Of a stretch of 64,000 nt of DNA, positions 1 through 8,346 are shown one piece after another. The stretch spans positions 1 to 64,000 of the forward strand of contig JAPOYR010000002.1 in assembly GCA_026706485.1 (NCBI GenBank), given 5' to 3'. Position 1 is the first letter of the stretch. The number at the start of each line of letters is the position of its first letter. Made by a program: the position numbers and the translations under genes. The notes below the pieces were generated by a model. It was not told where the DNA came from and ran no database searches. It saw only the letters and a program-made list of their open reading frames with translations. The DNA is from Chloroflexota bacterium. GTDB lineage: Bacteria > Chloroflexota > UBA11872.

Positions 1-54
1 TAATCAGCAAGATCATCACCGTAATCGTGATGATAGTTCGCAGGACATTCAGTA
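1..54 (-). pseudogene. Distal part of the TIR-like gene, split off by the IS
   Basis: This is the continuation of the TIR-like gene found at 2727-3187. If the IS and one copy of the 3-bp repeat TTA are removed, the reading frame runs from DFACVLL on the right side directly into TECPANYHHDYGDDLAD on this side. That restored frame is the main reason to treat these 54 bases as coding. The gene leaves the window at position 1, so its end cannot be seen. Confidence 0.5.
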
Positions 55-78
55 AGGGGATTATATACTTGGCTTGAC
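55..78 (+). repeat. Left terminal inverted repeat of the IS
   Basis: 24 bp, an exact reverse complement of 2703-2726. It ends in GGCTTGAC on the inner side and starts with AGGGG on the outer side. Confidence 0.9.
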
Positions 79-113
79 AACGGGGGCGGATTCCACTACT
101 CTTAGGGTAGGTA

Positions 114-1082
114 GTGAAGGGAGCACACGACATGGCCGGACCTGGACGAGCACACCGCGAGGGCATCAGCCTGATGGAACTGGCCGACCGGTTCCCGACC
201 GAGGATGCCGCCCGCCAGTGGTTCGAGAATCAGCGCTGGCCGGACGGCGTGCGTTGCGCCCGCTGCGATGGCGACAAGGTCACCCCGGTAGCCAGCGGCC
301 AGCCCATGCCCTACCGCTGCCGCGACTGCCGCAAGTACTTCTCCGTCCGCACGAACAGCGTCATGGAGCGCTCCAAGATCACGCTGCGCAAGTGGGCGTG
401 GGGCATCTACCTGAGCACCACGAACCTCAAGGGCGTGTCGAGCCTGAAGCTCCACCGTGACCTCAACATCACGCAGAAGTCCGCTTGGTTCATGGCTCAC
501 CGTATCCGCGAAGCGTTGACCGCCGACGGTCACCTGCTGGCCGGGCCGGTCGAAGTGGACGAGAGCTATTTCGGCGGACGCGAGAAGAACCGCCACGCGA
601 AGGACCGCCAGCACGCGGGGCGCGGCACCGTCAACAAGGCTCCGGTCATCGCCATGCGCGACCGCACCACGCGCGAGGTTCGCGCCAAGGCGATCGCTAC
701 GGTCACCCGCTCCCTGCCAGCCAGCTTCATCGCCAGCAACGCGGCGCCCAACGCGATGATCTACACCGACGAGCACCCCATTTACTCGCACCTGTCCAAC
801 CACGAAACCGTCCGCCACAGCGTCGGCGAGTACGTCGCGGACCAGGCGCACACGAACGGCATCGAGTCGTTTTGGGCCATGCTCAAGCGGGCCTACCACG
901 GCACGCATCACTACTTCAGCCCGAAGCACTTGCAGCGCTACGTGGACGAAATGGCGACGCGCCAGAGCTTGCGCGAGATGGACACGGCGGACCTCATGGG
1001 TGAGCTCGCGGCCCGCATGGTCGGTCAGCGGCTCACCTACACCGACCTCACCGCCGGCGGCCCGGCGTACCCCAAGCGGTAG
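114..1082 (+). CDS. IS1595 family (ISXO2-like) transposase
   Basis: DDE transposase that moves the surrounding IS. The N-terminal zinc ribbon has two C-x2-C pairs (CARC and CRDC). The catalytic core follows: VEVDESYFGG gives the first Asp, YTDEHPIY the second, and NGIESFWAMLKR the family's N/E third position. A GTG at 114 opens the frame, but the ATG at 132 (MAGPGRAH), preceded by GAAGGGAG, is the better start and gives 316 residues, a normal length for the family. The gene lies 35 bp inside the left terminal repeat, and nothing in it looks broken. Confidence 0.92.
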   Translation: MKGAHDMAGPGRAHREGISLMELADRFPTEDAARQWFENQRWPDGVRCARCDGDKVTPVASGQPMPYRCRDCRKYFSVRTNSVMERSKITLRKWAWGIYLSTTNLKGVSSLKLHRDLNITQKSAWFMAHRIREALTADGHLLAGPVEVDESYFGGREKNRHAKDRQHAGRGTVNKAPVIAMRDRTTREVRAKAIATVTRSLPASFIASNAAPNAMIYTDEHPIYSHLSNHETVRHSVGEYVADQAHTNGIESFWAMLKRAYHGTHHYFSPKHLQRYVDEMATRQSLREMDTADLMGELAARMVGQRLTYTDLTAGGPAYPKR

Positions 1083-1168
1083 CAGCGGGAGCGCTTGTCA
1101 AGAAATGATGGACGCGCTAGCGTACGGCTATCGCGTGAACGTGATTGCCCATGGGGAGTGGATAGGCC

Positions 1169-1306
1169 ATGCGCAAACGGAGGGCCACCAAGCCAGCGCG
1201 ACGGCTACCCGTCGTCGTGCCACCGAATACCGCAACGCCCGAGGAATTGGCCCAAGCCCTGTTGCGGCCGCCGGCCCCAGCCCCGAAAGTCTCCCAACCG
1301 CGCTAA
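1169..1306 (+). CDS. Short basic protein downstream of the transposase
   Basis: A 45-codon frame beginning MRKRRATKPARRLPVVV, continuing TPEELAQALLRPPAPAP and ending in TAA. The N-terminus is strongly basic, then comes a short PEELAQALL helix and a Pro/Ala tail. It lies 86 bp after the transposase on the same strand, with GGGGAGTGGATAGGCC before the ATG. The composition looks coding, but the function is unknown. It may be an IS accessory protein, and it may equally be chance. Confidence 0.4.
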   Translation: MRKRRATKPARRLPVVVPPNTATPEELAQALLRPPAPAPKVSQPR

Positions 1307-1318
1307 CATCCTGTTAGG

Positions 1319-1409
1319 CGGAGGGCGGCGGACTCGAACCGCACCGGATGGGTTAGCATCCGGCCGTGGGTGTCCAAGACCCCGGCAGATCCTCTCTGCT
1401 TCACCCTCC
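1319..1409 (-). tRNA. Class II tRNA-like gene, anticodon UGG, with an 8/4 acceptor branch
   Basis: A cloverleaf can be drawn by hand. The acceptor GGAGGGTG pairs with CGCCCTCC (8 bp with one T-G). The D stem is GCAGA/TCTGC with a 5-nt loop. The anticodon stem GGGT/ACCC carries the loop CTTGGAC, whose centre reads TGG. The variable arm is a perfect 7-bp stem, CCGGATG/CATCCGG. The T arm GCGG-TTCGAGT-CCGC has 4 bp. The discriminator is G, followed by CCT rather than an encoded CCA. A long variable arm is normal for Ser, Leu and Sec, not for the Pro codon that UGG would read. An 8/4 branch with a long arm resembles the published 'allo-tRNA' class. The gene lies inside the IS, downstream of the methyltransferase terminator. 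Confidence 0.65.
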
Positions 1410-1411
1410 GC

Positions 1412-1455
1412 AAAACGCTAGCCGTAGGGATTGTGTGGGGAGCCTACGGCTAGCG
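1412..1455 (-). terminator. Rho-independent terminator after the methyltransferase gene
   Basis: A perfect 13-bp inverted repeat (CGCTAGCCGTAGG at 1416-1428 and CCTACGGCTAGCG at 1443-1455) with a 14-nt loop, followed on the minus strand by TTTT. It overlaps the methyltransferase stop codon at 1450-1452 and separates that gene from the tRNA-like gene. Confidence 0.75.
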
Positions 1456-2671
1456 CCCCAACTGGAGCTTGGCCCGCAGGTAGGCCATGCCGCGGTCACC
1501 CTTGACGCGGTTGCACGCGCCACAGAGCAGTTGGAGATTGCCCACGTGGTCGGTGCCGCCTGCGGCCCGCGCGATGATGTGGTCCACTTCAAGATTCTGG
1601 ATGCGAAAGTGCTCGCCGCAGCCCGCGCAATCGCCCCCCTGCTCGCCGTATAGCGCCGTCTTGTGCGCCACTGGCGGCGGGAGCGGCCCGAGGTCCGTGC
1701 GAGCTGGCCCGTCCGTGCGCGTCGTGACGTAGCCGTGGTGAAACAGTGAGCCGATGCCTAGCGGCGGCGGCTCTTGGAGCCGGAGGTTTACCAGCTCGAC
1801 GGCTTTAGGGCTGATATCGACACCCGCCCACTGGCGGTCCAGAAGTTCCGCCGCGACGCATGCCGTGGCGCAGCCGCAGAACGGGTCCAGCACGACGTCG
1901 CCAGGGTTGGAGCTGGCGGCGATCAGCCGCTGAAGGAGCGCGAGCGGTTTCTGCGTCGGGTAGCCGATGCGCTCCTTGGCGAAACCGGCAATAATCCCGA
2001 TATTCCACACGTCGCGTTGTGGCGTCCCCTTGGATCGTTCGCCGGTTGTGAGCTTGCGGGAATCGGTGACGGGGTCTTGCAACACCTTCTCGCCCTTGAA
2101 GCGCCGAAGCGTGGACTCGCTGGGCGGCTCGAAGCTCACGTTGAACGGGTAATCCCCCCCCCCCCGTGTAGAACAGCAGCACGTCGTGCATGCGCTGAAA
2201 GCGCTTCTGCTTCGCCGGCCAGCGCCGATAGGACCAGATGACCTCATTTTGAAAGTTGCGCCGCCCAAAGATCGCGTCCATCAGTAGCCTGAGATAGGGG
2301 CTCATGGTCGGATCGCAGTGGACGTAGATCGACCCCGCCGGCTTGAGCACGCGGCGCAATTCGAGCAGCCTGGCGGCCATGTAGGCGAGATACGACTTGT
2401 CGCCGTCCGTCATGGCCGCCAGCAGCACGCGATAGACGCGCGGGTGCTTGGCCTCGATGAGATTGATCCACTCCGCGTCAACGTCGGAGAGCGTCCATGT
2501 GTCGCTGAATTCCGCCCCGGCCGCCCGTGAACCGATGGGCGCGGCATAGTCGGCGTTGGAGTTGAAGGGCGGGTCCAGGTAGATCAGGTCAACGCTGGCG
2601 GCATTCATCCCCCGCAGAATCGGCAGGTTGTCGCCGGTCCACAGCGTGCGATTGCGCCAGTTGGGAGCCAT
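1450..2671 (-). pseudogene. DNA adenine methyltransferase fused to an HNH domain, frame broken at a 12-G tract
   Basis: An IS passenger gene. The N-terminal part, from ATG at 2671, holds the amino-methyltransferase motif YLDPPFNSN. The C-terminal part holds the SAM-binding motif VVLDPFCGCATA after TQKPLALLQRLI, the order of a beta-class N6-adenine/N4-cytosine enzyme. The last ~70 residues are an HNH fold: CAGC, LEVDHIIARAAGG, NLQLLCGACN. The two halves are in different frames, meeting at 12 consecutive G (plus-strand C 2154-2165). Eleven G would restore FYTGGGDYPFNV. This could be a phase-variable ON/OFF tract, a real mutation or a consensus error. The start lies 32 bp inside the right terminal repeat. 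Confidence 0.85.
2154..2165. repeat. 12-base C/G homopolymer within the methyltransferase gene
   Basis: An uninterrupted run of 12 C on the plus strand, located exactly where the methyltransferase changes frame. Eleven bases would give the full fusion protein. Tracts like this drive slipped-strand phase variation in other methyltransferase genes. Confidence 0.9.
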
Positions 2672-2702
2672 GGCGCGGAGGGTAGGCCGATTGGCTCACC
2701 GC

Positions 2703-2726
2703 GTCAAGCCAAGTATATAATCCCCT
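2703..2726 (-). repeat. Right terminal inverted repeat of the IS
   Basis: 24 bp, an exact inverted copy of 55-78. TAA follows immediately outside it. Confidence 0.9.
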
Positions 2727-3187
2727 AAGCAAAACACAGGCGAAGTCCGCATCAGTCAGTGCCTCAAGCTTCTCTATCAGTGTATCCCCGACACCTGGAA
2801 TATTCTGCAAGATGATCGGGTTTACCTGGACTCGTCGCAGGATCAGCTCCAAATCATCTCGAGCATCCGTGTTGTGACCGTACACGACGAACACCCTACG
2901 TTCAGATTCACTAGGAGCTTGGGGGGTTCCCTTTTCAATACCATGCTCTTGTCCCCAGCATCTGCCGCATCTGGCCCTGCCTTGACGAATTCCTCAACTG
3001 CCGACTTGAAATCGCTCTTGGGTCCACCGAATGTGAACTTTCCTGTGTTATACAGATTGACCTTTACACCCTTTATCAACTCGAACTCGACGGCGTGCTC
3101 TATGTCACGTGAGTCGAGAACCCAGCCTTTGCTATTGAGAGCAGCCTCTAACTCGTCCTTTCTCCATCGTGTCATCTTTGCCTCCAC
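2727..3187 (-). pseudogene. TIR-like nucleotide-binding protein, frameshifted and truncated by the IS
   Basis: The N-terminal part reads MTRWRKDELEAALNSKGW and continues through GKFTFGG. The TIR-like core follows in another frame: RRVFVVYGHNTDARDDLE, then PIILQNIPGVGDTLIEKL and DADFACVLL. This is the pattern of the CAP12/Pycsar-effector TIR family (PF10137), whose members degrade NAD in anti-phage systems. The frame changes at a run of six C (GAACCCCCCAAG, minus strand); one base fewer or more would join the parts as KGTPQAPSESERR. The IS then cuts the gene at 2727, and the rest lies at 1-54. It is the last gene of the leftward defence cluster. Confidence 0.7.
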
Positions 3188-3260
3188 TCACGCCGGTTTG
3201 GGCCGTAAATCACCGACCAAGTCTCTATCGCGGCAGCACCACTTGGTAGCATACGACTCC

Positions 3261-3485
3261 CTAGTTGCCCTCTGTTATCGGCTCTGGTGCTTGGGGGGCT
3301 TCGACCGGGCGCAGTCCGAATCTCGCAACGACTTCAATGGTTCGACGGGCGCAGTCCGGTACGCTCACCCCGGCACTCTCGTACTCCCGGCGCAGATTCG
3401 ATAGCTCACGGCGGACCAGATTGTTCCTGCCGATCGAGAGGGCTTGGTCTGCCTCGCGGAAAGGGACCATGTGCTCGGCCGACAC
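3261..3485 (-). CDS. Hypothetical 74-residue protein
   Basis: A short frame starting GTG (MSAEHMVPFREADQAL), mostly helical, with RNNLVRRELSNLRREYES and a C-terminal stretch CARRTIEVVARFGLRPV. It lies 39 bp after the YgjP-like protease on the same strand and 73 bp before the TIR-like gene. I do not recognise the family. The ATG at codon 6 is an alternative start. Position and composition favour a real gene, but there is no motif to confirm it. Confidence 0.4.
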   Translation of the reverse strand: MSAEHMVPFREADQALSIGRNNLVRRELSNLRREYESAGVSVPDCARRTIEVVARFGLRPVEAPQAPEPITEGN

Positions 3486-3524
3486 GCTTGAGACGGCGAA
3501 AAGGGGAGCAACGGGTTCGTGCGT

Positions 3525-3824
3525 CTACTTCGCTATCTCGTGCGCCCTCCAAGCGGGCACATGCGCCGTCATAAGCGCCTTGAAGAGCTTCCCGTGGTTG
3601 GGCACGTGCAGATGGAGCAGTTCGTGCACGATCACGAAGTCTTGGAACCCGCCTTCCTGGTAGCTCAGGTCGGTCGCGAGCGTGATGATTCCAGACGTCG
3701 AGCAAGACCCCCACTTGCGTGTCATGTCGCGGACACGTACTCGCGGCGTGCCAACGTGCAGACGCTCCGCCCAATACTCCACGCGTTGTCGCATGTCCTC
3801 GTGCCGGTTGTCATGCGTCGGCAT
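3525..3824 (-). CDS. YgjP-like (DUF45) zinc metallopeptidase
   Basis: A 99-residue short form of the M48-like YgjP/WLM family. It keeps the conserved KWGSCST segment, then [17 protein letters not shown], where HELLH is the zinc-binding HExxH and the downstream His completes the site. Full-length relatives run to about 230 residues, so only the catalytic C-terminal half is present. The start at 3824 overlaps the hsdR stop by 14 bases, so the two are translated in tandem. Such proteases often travel with type I restriction loci; their role there is not established. Confidence 0.8.
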   Translation of the reverse strand: MPTHDNRHEDMRQRVEYWAERLHVGTPRVRVRDMTRKWGSCSTSGIITLATDLSYQEGGFQDFVIVHELLHLHVPNHGKLFKALMTAHVPAWRAHEIAK

Positions 3825-6816
3825 CAGCGTCTCCGCCCAGCAGGACTATTAGGACGTGATCGACGATTCGACCCCGCGCGTGACCGTCGACGCCCAACAA
3901 GGGGTGATACAGCGAAGCTCGCAACCGCCGCCGCTCGTCAGCGTTGACGGCGGCGTTGGGGAACCGACCCACAAGGGCCTGGGCCTCTGCCGCGAACTGC
4001 ATCACGCTCACGCCGGCGGCTGTGAGCGCCGGGTCGTCCTTCAGCGTCCAGTAGATCGCGAAGGCTCTATTAGGGAGGGTACTCTCCCTCGCGGCGGACA
4101 CGGCGATATCCTTCTCCCTGGCGAGGGTCTCGAGGACCTCCATCGCCGCGAGTCCGGTTGTCGTGCGCTCCTCAAGATCCTTGAGCACGTGCTCGGCGCG
4201 TTCCTTGATGGGTCGCAGCACAGACTCAAGTTCCGGCTCGCGTTCTACCTCTGCCTGAAGACCGCGCACCAGGTTGAACACCTTGGCTTCATCTGGCCCG
4301 GATTCCTTGCGGAGCGCGGCGAGCGTGCGGAGGTCGAAGGTCACGGCCTTGGTGAGGTTCCCCAGGCCATACATCGCCGCCGACTCTTCCACGAGCCGCT
4401 GCGTCTTGTGGGCCAGCTCGGTCACGAAGTCAGAACGGTCGGCGTAAGCGTTGCGGACAACCGCGTAGAGCCTGACCAGCCGCTGAAATGGTCTGATGTG
4501 GTCGCGCAACTCGGCTGATGGAGATAAAACCTCCCAGAGCGCTTCGATCTCCTTATAGGCCGAATAGAACTCCTCCCTAGCTTCAGGCGACAGGAAGCGA
4601 CCAAAAACGATCTGCTCTAGGTGCGCGTCATCGTCGGCGCTCGTTACGTACTCGGCGCTCGCTTCGGCCGCTTGGAGCTGCCCTTCGGCGTGGTCAATCG
4701 GCACGTCCAGGTATTCCGCTCGGGCCTTGGACATCTTGGATCGAAAGTCCCGCATCAGCAGGTCCAGGTCCTCGATCACGCCGCTCACGTCCGACGAGTC
4801 GAATTGCAGCGCCTTCCTCAGTTCGCGCAGGACACCCACGAAGTCCACGACCAAGCCGATGGGCTTGCCAACGCCATTCTGGTCCACGTAGGGCCGGTTC
4901 ACGCGTGCGATGGCCTGCAGCAGCACGTGGTCGCGCATGGGCTTGTCGAGGTACAGGCAGTACAGCAAGGGCGCATCGAAGCCGGTCAGCAGTTTGTCCG
5001 TGACGATAAGGATCTTCGGGTCCCCGTTCGCCTTCTTGAACGTCAGGCGGGTGTCCTTTTCTTGCACCTCCGATAGCTGCAGCTCCGCGACGAGCGGCCG
5101 TTCGACCACGTCATTGGTGTTCTCCGAGTACACCGGCACGGTCCATTCCGCGGGCAGCAGCTGGTCCAGCGCACGCTTGTACTTGGCGCAAGCCTCGCGG
5201 TTCACACCTACCAGGAACGCCTTGTAGCCGAGGGGCAACACGTTCTCCTGGAAATGCTGGGCCACGAACGCCGCGACCTTCTCGATCCGGTCGGCCGCGG
5301 TCAGAAATGTGCGCAGGCCCACGGCTCGGTCCAGCACGCGATTAAGCTCGTCGACGTCAGTGACGCCTTCCATTTCCGCCAAGGCGAAGAACTCCCGGTC
5401 GAGTTGTGCTGCGGGCACCGTCAACTCGCTGGGCGCCAACATGTGGCGAAGCGGCAGCGTCGTCTCATCCTCGATGGACTCGGCTATCGAGTACTTGTCG
5501 AGGTAGCCCTGATGGTCGTCGGCGCCGAAAATCTTGAAGGTGCCTTCGCCGTGCTCCGTTCGGGCGATTGGCGTGCCGGTGAATCCGACGATGGTCGAGT
5601 TCGGCACCGCCGCCATGAGGTACGTGCCCAGCTCCCTCGCCACCGATCGATGCGCCTCGTCGATGAACACGTAGATGTTGTCGCGGAGATTGGCGTCCTT
5701 CTCGATGCCCTCGAACTTGTGGATCATCGAGATGATCAGCCCTCGCTTGTCAGTGGCCAAATGCTCCCGCAGATGCTCCTTCGAGCTGGCGCGCCAGACG
5801 GTAATGTCCTGCTGCTGCATTTCGCCCAGCAGCCGCTCGACCCAACCGGCAAGTTGGCCCTCCAGCTCCCGGCGATCCACCACGACGACCACCGTCGAAG
5901 CGCCAAACCGGTCCTTGGATTCCAGGATCAACCGGGCGGCGGTCAGCAGCGTGAACGTCTTGCCGGAGCCCTGGGTGTGCCAGACGAGGCCCCGGCGCTT
6001 CGCCGGCTCGGCGCAACGTTCGACGATGCGGTCAACCGCGCGGCGCTGGTGCTGCCGCAGCACGGTCTTCCGCGTCTCGCCGTCCTCCACGTAGAAGAGA
6101 ATCCAGTCGCGCAGCGTGCGCAAAAAGTCGGTCGGCTCGAAGAACGATTGGACGGCGAAGCGATAGCTCTCCTCGGGGCGCTCCTTCCACCGCGCCATGT
6201 AGCGACGAGACAGGTTCCAGGTGACGCCGTACCAGTAGTCCACCAGGTGGGTCACGTTGAAGAGCTGCGCCGCGCCCATCAGTTCGGGCGTCTCCGTCTC
6301 GTAGCGCCGCAGCTGCGTGAGGCCCCGCTCGATAGCGTCGGCGTCCGTCGGATTCTTGTGCTCGACGATGGCAACCGGCACGCCGTTAATCACGAACACC
6401 ACGTCGGCGCGGTTGCCCTTGCGGGCAGGCGGCTTGAGCCGCCATTCCCAGGTCACGTGGGGGACGTTAGTCGACGGGTCGTCGAAGTCGATGAGCGTCA
6501 CCCGCCGATTGCGCCGCTCGGCCTCGTCATACCATTGCCGCTCGCCTCGCAGCCAGGCGAGCATCCGCCGGTTGCCCTCGATGGTCGGCGGGAGCGCTTG
6601 CAAGTTTTCCACCACGGAACGCACGGCGTGGTCCGTCATCCAGGGGTTGAATTGGCGCAGCGCTTCTTCGAGCTCACCCCGGAACACCAGCCCGGCCTCG
6701 CCCTCTCGCATGGCCAGGGCATCCACTGGCCGCACAGGAATCCACCCGACCTCCGCCGCGTGGCGGACCATCGGAAACTGAACTGTGCCGGCTTCTGTGA
6801 TGTTGAACTCAGTCAT
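3811..6816 (-). CDS. hsdR: Type I restriction enzyme R subunit
   Basis: The motor and nuclease subunit of the type I complex. An N-terminal nuclease domain has the RADVVF...VAIVEHKN signature (residues ~136-155, E-x-K type). A superfamily 2 helicase follows, with Walker [10 protein letters not shown] (~281-289), DEAH (386-389) and the GFTGTP motif, then a C-terminal helical region that would dock on HsdM. At 1001 residues it is normal length and intact. It lies 120 bp after the AlbA-type gene, with G-rich repeats between, and overlaps the YgjP-like gene downstream. With hsdM and hsdS it forms a complete system, though two extra genes separate it from them. Confidence 0.93.
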   Translation of the reverse strand: MTEFNITEAGTVQFPMVRHAAEVGWIPVRPVDALAMREGEAGLVFRGELEEALRQFNPWMTDHAVRSVVENLQALPPTIEGNRRMLAWLRGERQWYDEAERRNRRVTLIDFDDPSTNVPHVTWEWRLKPPARKGNRADVVFVINGVPVAIVEHKNPTDADAIERGLTQLRRYETETPELMGAAQLFNVTHLVDYWYGVTWNLSRRYMARWKERPEESYRFAVQSFFEPTDFLRTLRDWILFYVEDGETRKTVLRQHQRRAVDRIVERCAEPAKRRGLVWHTQGSGKTFTLLTAARLILESKDRFGASTVVVVVDRRELEGQLAGWVERLLGEMQQQDITVWRASSKEHLREHLATDKRGLIISMIHKFEGIEKDANLRDNIYVFIDEAHRSVARELGTYLMAAVPNSTIVGFTGTPIARTEHGEGTFKIFGADDHQGYLDKYSIAESIEDETTLPLRHMLAPSELTVPAAQLDREFFALAEMEGVTDVDELNRVLDRAVGLRTFLTAADRIEKVAAFVAQHFQENVLPLGYKAFLVGVNREACAKYKRALDQLLPAEWTVPVYSENTNDVVERPLVAELQLSEVQEKDTRLTFKKANGDPKILIVTDKLLTGFDAPLLYCLYLDKPMRDHVLLQAIARVNRPYVDQNGVGKPIGLVVDFVGVLRELRKALQFDSSDVSGVIEDLDLLMRDFRSKMSKARAEYLDVPIDHAEGQLQAAEASAEYVTSADDDAHLEQIVFGRFLSPEAREEFYSAYKEIEALWEVLSPSAELRDHIRPFQRLVRLYAVVRNAYADRSDFVTELAHKTQRLVEESAAMYGLGNLTKAVTFDLRTLAALRKESGPDEAKVFNLVRGLQAEVEREPELESVLRPIKERAEHVLKDLEERTTTGLAAMEVLETLAREKDIAVSAARESTLPNRAFAIYWTLKDDPALTAAGVSVMQFAAEAQALVGRFPNAAVNADERRRLRASLYHPLLGVDGHARGRIVDHVLIVLLGGDADADA

Positions 6817-6887
6817 GGTCGGACTCTATAGGCCCTATCGCGTCCCCGATTGCACCCCATCGTGCCCCTGTCTCTGCTCTTGCCCAA

Positions 6888-6936
6888 GACGCCCTCATAA
6901 CGCCCCCAAGACGCCCCTAAACGCTGTATAGCGCCC
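6888..6936 (-). repeat. G-rich imperfect repeats upstream of hsdR
   Basis: On the minus strand the gap between the AlbA-type gene and hsdR repeats GGGGCG units (GGGGCGT, GGGGCGC, GGGGCGT, GGGGGCGT, GGGCGT) with spacers of about 4-16 nt, starting just inside the AlbA-type gene. No promoter can be called with confidence. The tract could form a G-quadruplex or bind a regulator. Confidence 0.45.
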
Positions 6937-8346
6937 CTAGCACGCCCCCTGTTCACGTCTCCACCGCCCAGATCGCCCCCGACCTGGGGACATCACCAAC
7001 CCTCTATCCCTCAATTCCTCCAATATCCTCCGCACCTGGCGCTCACTGACGCCAGGACCCAGCCGGGCATGAATCTCGCGGCGCGTCAAACCATCCGGCG
7101 CACCGTCCAGCAAGGCGAGGACATCCTCCTGCCTTTCGGCGGGGCCGGCCTCGCCGCTGCGTCGCTGTGGGACGAATCGACCATGCCGGAACCGGACAGT
7201 CACGGCCCCGCCGTCATCCTCGATCTCCGGGCCCGGAAGGCCGGCGCTGCTCGCGAGTTCCGCCATCTTCAGCGTCCCACTTCCCCACTCCTCGATGATC
7301 CCGCGCCGGTAGAAGGTGCGCGCGATCAACGGGTTCCACGGCCTGGACTCGTGTGGACCAAATAGCTTCTCCGGCGTCAGGCCAAAGTGCAGCGAGCCGG
7401 AGGACGTGACCTCAAGACGGTCGTCGTAGACCGCTATGCCAACCGAGCCGCCGCCGATGGAGTAGTCACGATGGCACAGGGCGTTTGCCAGCGCCTCCCG
7501 AGTGGCCAGGGGCGGGTACAGGGGCTCGTCAATCCGCTCGAAACGGTCCTGCTCGAACCGCCCGGCGATGGGCAGGGTATCCCGCAGGAATCGCTCCGCG
7601 TTCGCCAAGAGCATGAAGGCGTTGCCATTGAACTGGCGATTGTCCAGGAACTCCATCCGGTCGAGTCCCCGGAAACGGGCGATACGAAGCAGGCACTGCG
7701 GCATCTCGAACTCCAGCCGCTCCGTGCTGCCGAACAGCACCGCCGCCGCCCGAAGCAGCACGCCGTCACGCAGTAAGCCGAGTCCGCGTAGCAGGTCGGT
7801 TGGTTCTCCGCTTACAGGCTCCTCAAGCCGCCCGCGCCTGACCGCCTCCGCGACAGTCCGGCGAATCTCCGCCGCGTCAAGGTCGTCGACGGACCACCCG
7901 GCGGCGGGCTGGTTCTCCCAGCGCTGCTCGCTGTGCATCCGCTCGAAGAGCATTCGGTTGTACTCGTCGGCGGACATTCCCAGCGTGGTGTTCCCGATGC
8001 GGCGGTAAGCAGTACCCCGGTAGGAATACGGCCTCGATGCACCCCGGGCTGTGCTGACCAAGATGACTTCACGGCCGCCGTCCACGGGGACCCGCTCGAC
8101 CTTCGGAAACGCTGGAGGGTCGATTCGCCGAAGCTCGGCGCTCAACTCCTCGATGGTGCGCTCGCTGACTTGCTGCCCAACCACGTCTCCGTCTGAGGTC
8201 ACACCAAACAGCACCTGCCCGCCGCCCTGGTTCAGGAAGGCGCACGCTGTCCTGGTGGCATCCCGGCGCGTCCCGGTCGTAGTCTTCAATTCCAGCGTCT
8301 CAGACTCACCGGCTGCAACGAGAGCTGTGACTTCGTAGAGCCTCAA
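6937..8346 (-). CDS. AlbA_2 (Schlafen-type) and ATP-binding domain regulator
   Basis: 469 residues. The N-terminal AlbA_2/Schlafen-like domain shows ESETLELKTTTG, then ACAFLNQGGGQVLFGV and AYRRIGNTT. A middle region resembles the HATPase_c_4 domain (REALANALCHRDYSIGG, EEWGSGTLKM). A C-terminal winged helix follows (TRREIHARLG...RQVRRILEEL). Proteins of this layout are annotated as transcriptional regulators or putative helicases and are common inside type I restriction loci. The TTG start overlaps the stop of the upstream HEPN-like gene (TTGA), pointing to coupled translation. The specific target is unknown. Confidence 0.82.
   Translation of the reverse strand: MRLYEVTALVAAGESETLELKTTTGTRRDATRTACAFLNQGGGQVLFGVTSDGDVVGQQVSERTIEELSAELRRIDPPAFPKVERVPVDGGREVILVSTARGASRPYSYRGTAYRRIGNTTLGMSADEYNRMLFERMHSEQRWENQPAAGWSVDDLDAAEIRRTVAEAVRRGRLEEPVSGEPTDLLRGLGLLRDGVLLRAAAVLFGSTERLEFEMPQCLLRIARFRGLDRMEFLDNRQFNGNAFMLLANAERFLRDTLPIAGRFEQDRFERIDEPLYPPLATREALANALCHRDYSIGGGSVGIAVYDDRLEVTSSGSLHFGLTPEKLFGPHESRPWNPLIARTFYRRGIIEEWGSGTLKMAELASSAGLPGPEIEDDGGAVTVRFRHGRFVPQRRSGEAGPAERQEDVLALLDGAPDGLTRREIHARLGPGVSERQVRRILEELRDRGLVMSPGRGRSGRWRREQGAC

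Larger units (their letters stand above)
55..2726. mobile_element. IS1595-family (ISXO2-like) element with passenger genes
   Basis: A 2.67 kb unit bounded by perfect 24-bp terminal inverted repeats (55-78 and 2703-2726; outermost bases AGGGGATTATATACTTGG). It carries an ISXO2-type DDE transposase, a short basic ORF, a class II tRNA-like gene and, on the other strand, a DNA methyltransferase-HNH fusion. It sits inside a TIR-like gene. The direct repeat at the junction is only TTA/TAA (3 bp), whereas the 8-bp duplication usual for IS1595 is absent. Passenger genes are known in this family; this particular combination I do not recognise. Confidence 0.85.

Noticed and set aside
5254-6831. A 525-codon open frame on the plus strand opposite hsdR
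   Set aside because: Antisense shadow in high-GC DNA: His/Arg/Gly/Leu-rich, no motif, and fully covered by the strongly supported hsdR.
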